Positions 1-5,496 of a stretch of 7,009 nucleotides of DNA are shown piece after piece. The notes below the pieces were generated by a model, which made no database searches, was not told where the DNA came from, and saw nothing but the letters and a program-made list of their open reading frames with translations. The translations under genes and the position numbers were made by a program. The stretch's first letter is position 1; each line of letters starts with the position of its first letter. The stretch is from Candidatus Bathyarchaeota archaeon (GTDB taxonomy: Archaea > Thermoproteota > Bathyarchaeia > Bathyarchaeales > Bathyarchaeaceae): assembly GCA_023136395.1 (NCBI GenBank), contig JAGLRI010000066.1, forward strand, positions 1 to 7,009, given 5' to 3'.

Positions 1-69
1 ATGCATAAAGAGGCGGGGGTATAACGGCTTAATTCACACTCGAACCAGTTATCTATTATATGAAGTGTC

Positions 70-1869
70 TTAGTTGTTTTGAAGTTGCTGTATTTCTTTT
101 GTTTCAACCCAGCTGAATTTTTTGTGAAGAGATTTTGGGTAATAGTTCTTCCAGTCGTAATTCACTCTTTTTCCCCATTCATAATAGACTCTAGGGTCAA
201 TGTAGCTTTTCAGAGACGTCGTTAAATTGTAGTCGCGAGTCTCTTTTTGAGCCTCAATTTTCAGCTTCTGCTTTTCAAGAGCTGTTTCATCTCGAAGCTT
301 CCGATCATCTAAATTCTGCCTTAACTTCCTAATTCTCTCTGAATGTTTGCTTTTCATCTTTCTGATTCGTTCTTTTTGGTTTGCTATCGATTTACGTTTG
401 AGTTTTAGCCTTTTTTCTAAGGCAGCAAAGGGTTTGTCCTGTTTCTTCTTTGCTTCAATTTGTCTTTTAATTTCTGTTAATTTCTCAATGGTTGTATTCA
501 ATTGTTTTTCTTGTTTTTCCTTTCTTATCTCGGTTTTTTTCCCGTGGTCAATTATTTTCTGTTTAATTTTTGCCTGAGCTACTTTTGCTCGTTTCTTAAG
601 CACTTTAAGTCGTTCTTTCTTCTTTTCTAATGAAGATTGCCAATTTTTGGAGATGGTACGGCGGTGATTACAAACTTTTGCAGCCGTAAGGTTAGCCATA
701 GTAGCCACGTGTTTCTTGACATATTCAGCGTCCTCATGATCAACAGATATCTTTTCTAGTTTGGTTTCAACGGCGTCAGAGGCGTAGTAAGTTCGAAAAG
801 CTTTCGAAGAAAGCCCCGTCATTACCTCATCGAGAAATTCGCTAACGTGTTTTGAGCCGATGCCGTCGAATAAGGTTGAATCTCCATTCGTTGCAAACTC
901 CTTCAAGTTCTTGGTTATTTTTTCTGGAAGTTTTGTGCTAAAAAAGTGAGGTACACTATCTTTTCCCAAGAAGTTGAAGGCTATAGTTCCATCATTGTTA
1001 AATTGAACGTGTTCAGGTCGAAGAGTTGAGGCTCCTACAGTGTCTGCTTCATCAGGATCCTTCTCGTCACCAACTCTAATTTTTAATTTATCAATAAGAA
1101 AGCATATGGTAGCAGTTTTTCTCCTTTTTAAATCATCAGATTCAAGGTTTTCCCTAACGTGCTTATGAATTCGAGAAAGATTTTCACCAAATTTCCTTGC
1201 TTTGTCAAACTTCTCAATTTCTTTCTCTTGTTTGATGCTGACGGAATCTGAAAACCAGACGTACTTAATCTTCCCGCTAAGTTTATCCTGCCAACGTGCA
1301 ATCCACATAGAGTTAGGGTTCCAGATGATTTCCTTCCAATTTCCTTGAGGTCTAGGGGCTTCGGGGGATAGGTTTAGAACGATATCTTCTTCTTGGGGGC
1401 CTTCTTTCCATCGACCTCGCATTGGGTGTTTTCCGCGACCCATAAAAATGGAGCTGGGTTCAGCAACATAGTTAGATATTTCAACCCTTTCGCCGTCAAG
1501 CCATGCGTAACCGTATTTCTCTTTGTTGGCTTCTCTCTTAATTTTTCTCTGAGTGGCTAATTTTTTCTTTTCTTCTCTAGATAGATTTGTCTTTTGTTCC
1601 CGCTCTTTTTCGACAATTGTTAGAATCTCCGAGTAGTCAATATTTTCATGTTTAACTTCGACCCCCAGTTTTCTAGAAAAGTCGAGGTGGAAATTTTCGA
1701 TAAAGACCGGGTCTTCAACATAAGGTGTTCCCAGTTTCTTAGCCCAAGCTAATGCCCTCTCTTCTTGTTCTGTTGTTAGTTTAATCTCTCTACCATTTAC
1801 CTTGATACCGAGTTCTTTTCCTTCATATCGAGGGGGAATTAGAACACCATTATGGTGAAGTCTTTCCAT
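70..1869 (-). CDS. Eukaryote-like DNA topoisomerase IB
   Basis: This enzyme relaxes positive and negative supercoils by nicking one strand through a 3'-phosphotyrosine. It is recognised by extended similarity to human TOP1. The N-terminal core carries HNGVLIPP (residues 5-12) and MGRGKHP (143-149), and the catalytic core carries KLKIRVGDEK, FLGKDS, AFRTYYAS and CNHRR. All five catalytic residues can be placed (599-residue numbering): Arg265, Lys303, Arg359, His402 and nucleophile Tyr556 in the C-terminal SLKSYIDPR motif. Between His402 and Tyr556 lies a Lys/Glu/Arg-rich predicted coiled coil (about 411-545), clearly longer than the human linker. A GTG at 1881 would add four residues. I prefer the ATG at 1869 because the GTG lies inside AGGTGA, which sits 8 nt before that ATG, and family members begin just before HNG. 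The gene is divergent from the amidohydrolase and is probably monocistronic and housekeeping. The family call is very secure. Confidence 0.96.
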   Translation of the reverse strand: MERLHHNGVLIPPRYEGKELGIKVNGREIKLTTEQEERALAWAKKLGTPYVEDPVFIENFHLDFSRKLGVEVKHENIDYSEILTIVEKEREQKTNLSREEKKKLATQRKIKREANKEKYGYAWLDGERVEISNYVAEPSSIFMGRGKHPMRGRWKEGPQEEDIVLNLSPEAPRPQGNWKEIIWNPNSMWIARWQDKLSGKIKYVWFSDSVSIKQEKEIEKFDKARKFGENLSRIHKHVRENLESDDLKRRKTATICFLIDKLKIRVGDEKDPDEADTVGASTLRPEHVQFNNDGTIAFNFLGKDSVPHFFSTKLPEKITKNLKEFATNGDSTLFDGIGSKHVSEFLDEVMTGLSSKAFRTYYASDAVETKLEKISVDHEDAEYVKKHVATMANLTAAKVCNHRRTISKNWQSSLEKKKERLKVLKKRAKVAQAKIKQKIIDHGKKTEIRKEKQEKQLNTTIEKLTEIKRQIEAKKKQDKPFAALEKRLKLKRKSIANQKERIRKMKSKHSERIRKLRQNLDDRKLRDETALEKQKLKIEAQKETRDYNLTTSLKSYIDPRVYYEWGKRVNYDWKNYYPKSLHKKFSWVETKEIQQLQNN

Positions 1870-1877
1870 TGGTTTTT

Positions 1878-1883
1878 TCACCT
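1878..1883 (-). promoter_or_regulatory. Shine-Dalgarno site deciding the topoisomerase start
   Basis: On the minus strand AGGTGA is followed by 8 nt and then the ATG at 1869. It contains the alternative in-frame GTG (1881), which has no purine-rich site of its own upstream. The site therefore favours the ATG. Confidence 0.6.
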
Positions 1884-1928
1884 GATTATGTTCTTATACG
1901 GGTAAGGAAGAAAAATTAAACCTTATTC

Positions 1929-1938
1929 TATTTAAATA
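1929..1938 (-). promoter_or_regulatory. Candidate TATA box for topoisomerase IB
   Basis: The minus strand reads TATTTAAATA. A start site about 25 nt downstream would fall near 1907, giving a leader of about 38 nt that includes the AGGTGA ribosome site. The spacing suits an archaeal TBP/TFB promoter. No transcript data are available, so this rests on sequence and spacing. Confidence 0.5.
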
Positions 1939-2141
1939 CGAGTTTGCTTGTAATCAAAGCGGCGAGCGATTTTTATCATTAGGGTAACCAGATTCATCAT
2001 ATACATACATTTTATTTGTGAATAAAAGGCTTTATTACATTTCAACTTGACCAATTCTAAAGTTTATACGATGGGAACCTGACGAAGTAGTCTCAAACGA
2101 GGTTCAGAGAAGATAGGTGCGGTTTCTAAAGGTTTCAATTT

Positions 2142-2153
2142 AATGCATGCATT
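2142..2153. repeat. Perfect 12 bp palindrome AATGCATGCATT
   Basis: The palindrome lies 14-30 bp upstream of the candidate TATA elements of the amidohydrolase gene, and TTTTT follows its second arm. Related ATGC-spacer-GCAT dyads occur in two other spacers (3500-3515 and 5193-5204). It could be an activator site, but its short arms and AT-rich setting make this uncertain. Confidence 0.35.
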
Positions 2154-2166
2154 TTTGGTTTGTTAA

Positions 2167-2198
2167 TTATATATATTCTATATACTTAAATTTTAAGT
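2167..2198 (+). promoter_or_regulatory. Candidate promoter and operator of the amidohydrolase gene
   Basis: The stretch contains alternating TATATA runs followed by CTTAAATTTT (2185-2194), a plausible TATA box. A start site about 26 nt downstream of it would lie near 2215, leaving a leader of about 20 nt with the ribosome site. The box lies within a dyad, ACTTAAA-T-TTTAAGT (2184-2198), with 7 bp arms, so a bound regulator could compete with TBP. The exact TATA element cannot be fixed from sequence. Confidence 0.45.
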
Positions 2199-2220
2199 GT
2201 TAAACTGAAATAATATTGTA

Positions 2221-2228
2221 AGGAGGAG
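2221..2228 (+). promoter_or_regulatory. Strong Shine-Dalgarno site
   Basis: AGGAGGAG sits 6 nt before the ATG at 2235. It is the strongest ribosome site in the window and fixes the amidohydrolase start. Confidence 0.8.
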
Positions 2229-2234
2229 AAAAAA

Positions 2235-3326
2235 ATGCGAAATGAAGGCCGTTTTGTTGTAGATACACACATCCATGCAACTACATTATATAAGCGAATA
2301 GCAAAAACAAACAAACTCAGACTGGGAAGTGGATATATTTTTGAAACTTATGACAACTCTTCACTTTGTCTCTACGACATGGAACGATATGGAGTAGATA
2401 TGGGCATCCTCTTACCGAGTTGGCCTGGCACACTTAACAAGATGCAAGCTGAACTGGTGGATAGATATCCAGACAAGTTACGAGCATGCTGTAGCGACCA
2501 GACACTGAGGCTCAAATGCGCGAAAGGTGAAGCAAAATGGACCATTGAAGCAGCTCTCGAAGAAGTTGAAGCAGCACTAAAAACAGGTAAGTTCGTGGGA
2601 GTCGGTGAATTCCTTCCAGAGGATTTCACCAAAGGGAAGATATATGGCGTGAGGGAACGCTTGGACGAATTCCGTAAAATCTGCGATCTTATGGCGAAAT
2701 ACGACGTCGCCGTTTATACTAGAACAAACGATTGCAGAATTGCTGATGAATACCCTGACGTGCCAATGATCATCATGCACGGCGGATATTCTGGTTCTGG
2801 ATATAGAATGGGACCAGATCTAATACGAACATCAAGCGGAATGGCAGCAAACGAAAACGTTTATTTAGAGACAGGATGTTGGCCAGCAGAATACTATGAA
2901 ATCCCTCTGAAGGACCCAAACGTTGGGGCAACCCAGCTCATGTGGAGTGGATGTGACCAAGGCAACTGTCCCCAATATAACACAGCACGGCTAGGAACAA
3001 AATACATAGCACCAAGCGGTACATCAGGCATTCGAAATAAGTGGCTTTTCACACCTAGGTACCAAACCGATTGGTATGGCTGGTCACTCTTCCAAGTACA
3101 TAAAGTAAGACACATGAATCTTGCAACACAAGACGAATTAAACCTCATTCTAGGAGGAAACGCAGCCAAAATATTCAAGCTACCAGTACCACAACCGAGA
3201 ATGTTCCCATGCGGAAGACCAGACCTCAATGGTATCCACTGGGAGAAATCCATACCATTCCTACCCGCAGAACAAATCCAAAACCCAGACACACCACAAC
3301 CATACAAGTGGGACGACCTGGATTAA
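2235..3326 (+). CDS. Amidohydrolase-2 family metal-dependent hydrolase/decarboxylase-like protein
   Basis: This 363-residue TIM-barrel protein belongs to the amidohydrolase-related family (COG2159-like), which includes ACMSD-type decarboxylases and assorted hydrolases. Visible landmarks are the N-terminal VVDTHIHA with the HxH pair (His12, His14), VGVGEF (121-126), IIMHGGY with His182 on the expected beta-6 strand, WSGCDQG with Asp241 as the likely beta-8 acid, and the family-typical tail ILGGNAAKIFKL (305-316). The beta-5 strand, usually ending in His, reads VAVYTRTND here, so Thr162 appears to replace a metal ligand. The protein is cysteine-rich (10 Cys) and has no signal peptide or membrane segment, so it is probably cytosolic. 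ATG with a strong ribosome site fixes the start. It is convergent with the lyase operon. Substrate is unknown; decarboxylation, lactone hydrolysis or deamidation are all possible. Confidence 0.85.
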   Translation: MRNEGRFVVDTHIHATTLYKRIAKTNKLRLGSGYIFETYDNSSLCLYDMERYGVDMGILLPSWPGTLNKMQAELVDRYPDKLRACCSDQTLRLKCAKGEAKWTIEAALEEVEAALKTGKFVGVGEFLPEDFTKGKIYGVRERLDEFRKICDLMAKYDVAVYTRTNDCRIADEYPDVPMIIMHGGYSGSGYRMGPDLIRTSSGMAANENVYLETGCWPAEYYEIPLKDPNVGATQLMWSGCDQGNCPQYNTARLGTKYIAPSGTSGIRNKWLFTPRYQTDWYGWSLFQVHKVRHMNLATQDELNLILGGNAAKIFKLPVPQPRMFPCGRPDLNGIHWEKSIPFLPAEQIQNPDTPQPYKWDDLD

Positions 3327-3336
3327 ACACTCCCCC

Positions 3337-3349
3337 TTTTTTCTTTTTT
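3337..3349 (+). terminator. Poly-T terminator after the amidohydrolase gene
   Basis: Ten bases after the TAA stop come two T6 tracts separated by one C, preceded by CCCCC. No hairpin is needed; T-rich non-template tracts of this kind terminate archaeal RNA polymerase. Confidence 0.7.
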
Positions 3350-3425
3350 CAAGAATTTATATTAAACCAATAACTCAACCGAAAAAAATTGTGTTATCCA
3401 AGAAACGTTATAATAGCAATCACAT

Positions 3426-3432
3426 AAAAAAA
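3426..3432 (-). terminator. Candidate T7 terminator for the lyase operon
   Basis: The minus strand reads TTTTTTT about 170 nt past the large-subunit stop and just beyond the nested dyad (3454-3576). If used, the operon mRNA would have a structured 3' untranslated region. A nearer T-rich stretch (about 3548-3556) is broken by C and looks weaker. Confidence 0.4.
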
Positions 3433-3453
3433 CTGTAAGAGCTAGAGATACGC

Positions 3454-3576
3454 GCTTATGTTAGAAGTGGAATGAAAAATACTCTCTTTTTCAATTTCTA
3501 AATGCGCGTGCATTTTTATATTTTTAAAAAGGGCTTGGCATTCCATGAAAAGAAAGTTAGATGATGGAACATAAGC
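3454..3576. repeat. Nested inverted-repeat structure between convergent genes
   Basis: The outer arms GCTTATGTT (3454-3462) and AACATAAGC (3568-3576) are perfect 9 bp complements. Inside them, TGGAATG (3468-3474) pairs with CATTCCA (3539-3545). The core holds further local hairpins: TGAAAAA/TTTTTCA (3473-3493, competing by two bases with the second stem), AAATGC-GCGT-GCATTT (3500-3515) followed by a T run on the plus strand, and the palindrome TTTTTAAAAA (3521-3530). It begins 24 bp beyond the large-subunit stop. It could be a structured 3' UTR, a small RNA, a bidirectional terminator or the remnant of a small inverted-repeat element. No target-site duplication is evident. Confidence 0.5.
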
Positions 3577-3599
3577 TAAATAAAAGATATGAAAGTCTT

Positions 3600-4781
3600 C
3601 TAGAAGCATGTCTGTATTAGGTGGTCTGCAACTGGATCGCTTCGCCAGATTACGAAGTCATTATAACCCATCATCTCCGTCTTCGTCTTCTCACCAGATG
3701 CGACTCGAACCATTAAGTTGAATATCTCCTCACCGACTGCTGTGATGCCGGCTTTCCCCTCTATGATCCTCCCAGCATTAACATCGATGTTGTCCTCCAT
3801 GTTTGAAAATGTTATCGGGTTCCCAGTAACCTTGATGACCGGTGCTATTGCGTGCCCTGTTGTTGCACCCCTTCCAGTTGTGAAAAGGACGATCTGAGCA
3901 CCAATGGCTAACATATGTGTAACTGAAGGGACATCCCAACCCGTTCCGTCTTGGAGGTAGAGTCCTGGTTTGGCTGGGTGTTCTAGTCTATTTCTACTGT
4001 TTTCCAGCACACCCTGTATGGATCTTGTTCCACCCTTCAGGATAGCGCCAAGGGATTTCTCTTCTATCGTAGATAGACCTCCGTCTAAGTTGCCCTTGGA
4101 CATGAATCTACTTGGAATACCCCTTGCTTTGGCCCATTTCTCCGAGTTGTGGACCAAGGCATAGATCTTACTTGCAACCCCCTTGTTCACAGCCCTTCTT
4201 GCAAGGATGTGCTCGGTTCCAGTCATCTCTATGGGTTCGGAGAAGATCGCTGTTCCACCCGCGTCTATCAGTTTATCGATGGCATTACCAACTGCAGGAT
4301 TTGCTGCTAGACCTGAAGTGGCGTCTGAACCCCCACACTCCACCGCGACAATAAGATTAGTTATGTCAAAGGACTTCATCTTCTCCTTACTTAGGTCAGT
4401 AGCCATATCCCTAAGTATCCGAATGCCTTTCTCAATCGTCTTTATCGTTCCCCCATCTCTCTGGCTGACGACATTTGCAAGAGCTTTCTTTGTCTTATCT
4501 ATGCCCTGACCCAGAATATCGACAGTTATGGATTCGCATCCATGTCCTACGAGGAGAGTTGCACCCACATTCGGGTTGTTGGCTATGCCTATCATCTGAC
4601 TCGCTACTAAGGGATCGTTTCTGCATCCATACCATTGGGTGACAGCGACGGCACTAGGTATCGCCGTGGCTATCTTTATAGCCTCTTGATGTGAACAATC
4701 ACAAGTTGCCATTACAAGCAAGTGGTTCCTTAAACCCACCTGCCCATCAGGTCGCTCATATCCTAGAAACTCTGTCGCCAT
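3600..4781 (-). CDS. UxaA-family lyase/dehydratase, large subunit (altronate dehydratase / SuyB-like)
   Basis: This 393-residue protein is the catalytic part of the UxaA/GarD/SuyB family, metal-dependent enzymes that eliminate water or sulfite from small hydroxy acids. Motifs shared with E. coli UxaA are RPDGQVGLRN (10-19), QWYGC (49-53), NPNVGATLLVGHGCE (69-83), VECGGSDATSG (147-157), IEEKSLG (239-245), LFTTGRGATTG (299-309) and the DVNAG stretch (333-337). Cys53, Cys82 and Cys149 lie in the conserved motifs and are candidate metal-site residues. UxaA and GarD carry an N-terminal SAF domain; here it is a separate gene just upstream, the split seen in SuyAB. The length matches SuyB (about 390). 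The ATG follows GAGGTGA at 9 nt spacing, and that site abuts the small-subunit stop, so translation is probably coupled. Either (2R)-sulfolactate or a sugar acid could be the substrate. Confidence 0.88.
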   Translation of the reverse strand: MATEFLGYERPDGQVGLRNHLLVMATCDCSHQEAIKIATAIPSAVAVTQWYGCRNDPLVASQMIGIANNPNVGATLLVGHGCESITVDILGQGIDKTKKALANVVSQRDGGTIKTIEKGIRILRDMATDLSKEKMKSFDITNLIVAVECGGSDATSGLAANPAVGNAIDKLIDAGGTAIFSEPIEMTGTEHILARRAVNKGVASKIYALVHNSEKWAKARGIPSRFMSKGNLDGGLSTIEEKSLGAILKGGTRSIQGVLENSRNRLEHPAKPGLYLQDGTGWDVPSVTHMLAIGAQIVLFTTGRGATTGHAIAPVIKVTGNPITFSNMEDNIDVNAGRIIEGKAGITAVGEEIFNLMVRVASGEKTKTEMMGYNDFVIWRSDPVADHLIQTCF

Positions 4782-4797
4782 CTTCCTTTTTCACCTC

Positions 4798-5097
4798 TTA
4801 CTTGATCTCCTTCTCTGGCAGGCTAACGCTCTCTATGTTGTGTACGTGGATCCACTCGCCTTTATCGATCGGCTCAGAAGCGTAACCTATTATCTCACCG
4901 TATTTTTTAACTTCCTCACCCTTGGCAATCTGAACGAGCGCAATCTTATGGAACGGTAGTGGAACGTCAGTAGTAGCATTTACATTGTCGATCTTCTTCC
5001 CTTCTTCAGAGAAGATGGATACTAATTCCCCTCTCTTCAGTACGTTTGTTACAGTGACAACATTATCATTGGGCTTTAGTCTTATCGCCAACTTCAA
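4798..5097 (-). CDS. UxaA-family lyase/dehydratase, small SAF-domain subunit (SuyA-like)
   Basis: This 99-residue protein is essentially one SAF domain, matching the N-terminus of UxaA/GarD and stand-alone SuyA. Diagnostic segments are PFHKIALVQIAKG (48-60), VKKYGEIIGYA (63-73) and KGEWIHVHN (79-87); UxaA has HKFALTDIAKG, KYGLPIGYA and AGEHVHAHN in the same order. The domain probably completes the active site of the large subunit encoded 16 bp downstream. The start codon is TTG: GGAGG lies 9 nt upstream and an in-frame TAG 15 nt upstream excludes a longer protein. A second TTG two codons later is spaced too far from the ribosome site. It is the first gene of a two-gene operon preceded by a 399 bp spacer. 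Confidence 0.88.
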   Translation of the reverse strand: MKLAIRLKPNDNVVTVTNVLKRGELVSIFSEEGKKIDNVNATTDVPLPFHKIALVQIAKGEEVKKYGEIIGYASEPIDKGEWIHVHNIESVSLPEKEIK

Positions 5098-5103
5098 CTT
5101 CTT

Positions 5104-5111
5104 TTCCTCCT
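5104..5111 (-). promoter_or_regulatory. Shine-Dalgarno site supporting a TTG start
   Basis: The minus strand reads TAGGAGGA, placed so that AGGAGG is 8 nt from the TTG at 5097. Together with the in-frame TAG it overlaps, this decides for the TTG start of the small subunit. Confidence 0.75.
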
Positions 5112-5209
5112 ACCACTTTTAGTTATATCAAAAGTTATTGCAGAAAAAGGTTGAGTATCGTTCCAAAATGTGGGAGAGATAAAAGTGGAGGGATGCCCGC
5201 GCATATACG

Positions 5210-5261
5210 GTACATGCAAGATTGCTCTATCAATTGATACTTAATGTGCGCAATCCTGTAC
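5210..5261 (-). repeat. Nested dyad, possible 5' leader hairpin of the lyase operon
   Basis: On the minus strand GTACA pairs with TGTAC (5257-5261 with 5210-5214), and inside it GATTGC pairs with GCAATC (5250-5255 with 5220-5225). The apex holds the perfect palindrome TATCAATTGATA (5228-5239). It lies 113-164 nt upstream of the TTG start. As RNA it would make an interrupted hairpin; as DNA, a composite operator. Confidence 0.4.
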
Positions 5262-5290
5262 ACGAGTTGGTGAAATATTAGCGCATATTA

Positions 5291-5300
5291 AAAATTTAAG
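5291..5300 (-). promoter_or_regulatory. Possible TATA element of the lyase operon
   Basis: The minus strand reads CTTAAATTTT, identical over 10 bases to the candidate TATA box of the amidohydrolase gene (2185-2194). If real, transcription would begin near 5268 and leave a leader of about 170 nt containing the 5210-5261 hairpin. Closer AT-rich boxes (about 5178-5186 and 5201-5208) are weaker alternatives. Confidence 0.3.
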
Positions 5301-5496
5301 GTATTCTCGTTTAGAATAGTTCAAGTGTTTATAGATTTCTACGAAGCGTGATACCACCATAGATTATCATGAATTAAGTAACTATCAGTTAATATTCCAA
5401 CTTACCATGGAATACGCTGTAATCTAAGTTTGTGATGGATCAGTTGCGAGTAGGAACAATTAAGTTAGCCTCTTCTTTTTTTTAAGACAGGACATA

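Larger units (their letters stand above)
1870..2234. other. Divergent intergenic region, topoisomerase / amidohydrolase
   Basis: This 365 bp spacer holds no convincing ORF or RNA gene. Its outer ends carry the two opposing promoters and ribosome sites. The middle is AT-rich with overlapping weak hairpins: TTTTATT/AATAAAA at 2010-2027, then AATAAA/TTTATT at 2021-2036, which are mutually exclusive. There is also a GAACCT/AGGTTC dyad at 2075-2105 and a perfect 12 bp palindrome at 2142-2153. I see no box C/D signature that would make a guide RNA. Confidence 0.5.
5098..5496. other. Long spacer upstream of the lyase operon
   Basis: No convincing gene is present in these 399 bp. It holds several dyads: TATTCCA/TGGAATA with an 8 nt loop (5393-5414), TATTCT/AGAATA (5302-5318), the nested structure at 5210-5261, and ATGC-CCGC-GCAT (5193-5204). 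GCGCATAT occurs twice (5199-5206 and 5281-5288). No tRNA or box C/D RNA is visible. The stretch is long for an archaeal promoter region, so a long leader or a small RNA is possible. Confidence 0.5.

Noticed and set aside
1..69. tRNA-like GGTTCGAGT and CCCCCGC on the minus strand past the topoisomerase stop
   Set aside because: The putative T-arm stems (ACTGG and GTGAA) do not pair, and no matching GCGGGGG acceptor arm lies within a tRNA length.
2..73. Open plus-strand frame of 23 codons from the left edge, ending at a TAG that overlaps the topoisomerase stop
   Set aside because: A run this short is open by chance about a third of the time, and the peptide is not recognisable.
235..639. Topoisomerase linker as a separate inserted domain or repeat expansion
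   Set aside because: The reading frame and Lys/Glu-rich composition continue smoothly, with no nucleotide repeats or flanking duplication. It reads as an enlarged native coiled coil.
2061..2110. Possible box C/D guide RNA (CGATGG, CTGA, and a GAACCT/AGGTTC stem)
   Set aside because: The boxes are imperfect and wrongly spaced, with no second C'/D' pair, and the stem is only 6 bp plus a bulged pair.
2894..3307. 137-codon minus-strand frame inside the amidohydrolase gene
   Set aside because: It lies antisense within a gene with clear family motifs, has no ribosome site or recognisable domain, and is a composition shadow.
4183..4509. 108-codon plus-strand frame opposite the lyase large subunit
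   Set aside because: The opposite strand encodes conserved ECGGSD and SEPIE motifs across this interval, so the plus frame is a shadow.
5194..5238. 14-codon plus-strand frame starting at ATGCCC after GTGGAGGG
   Set aside because: The purine tract directly abuts the ATG, too close for a ribosome site, and the frame is very short.
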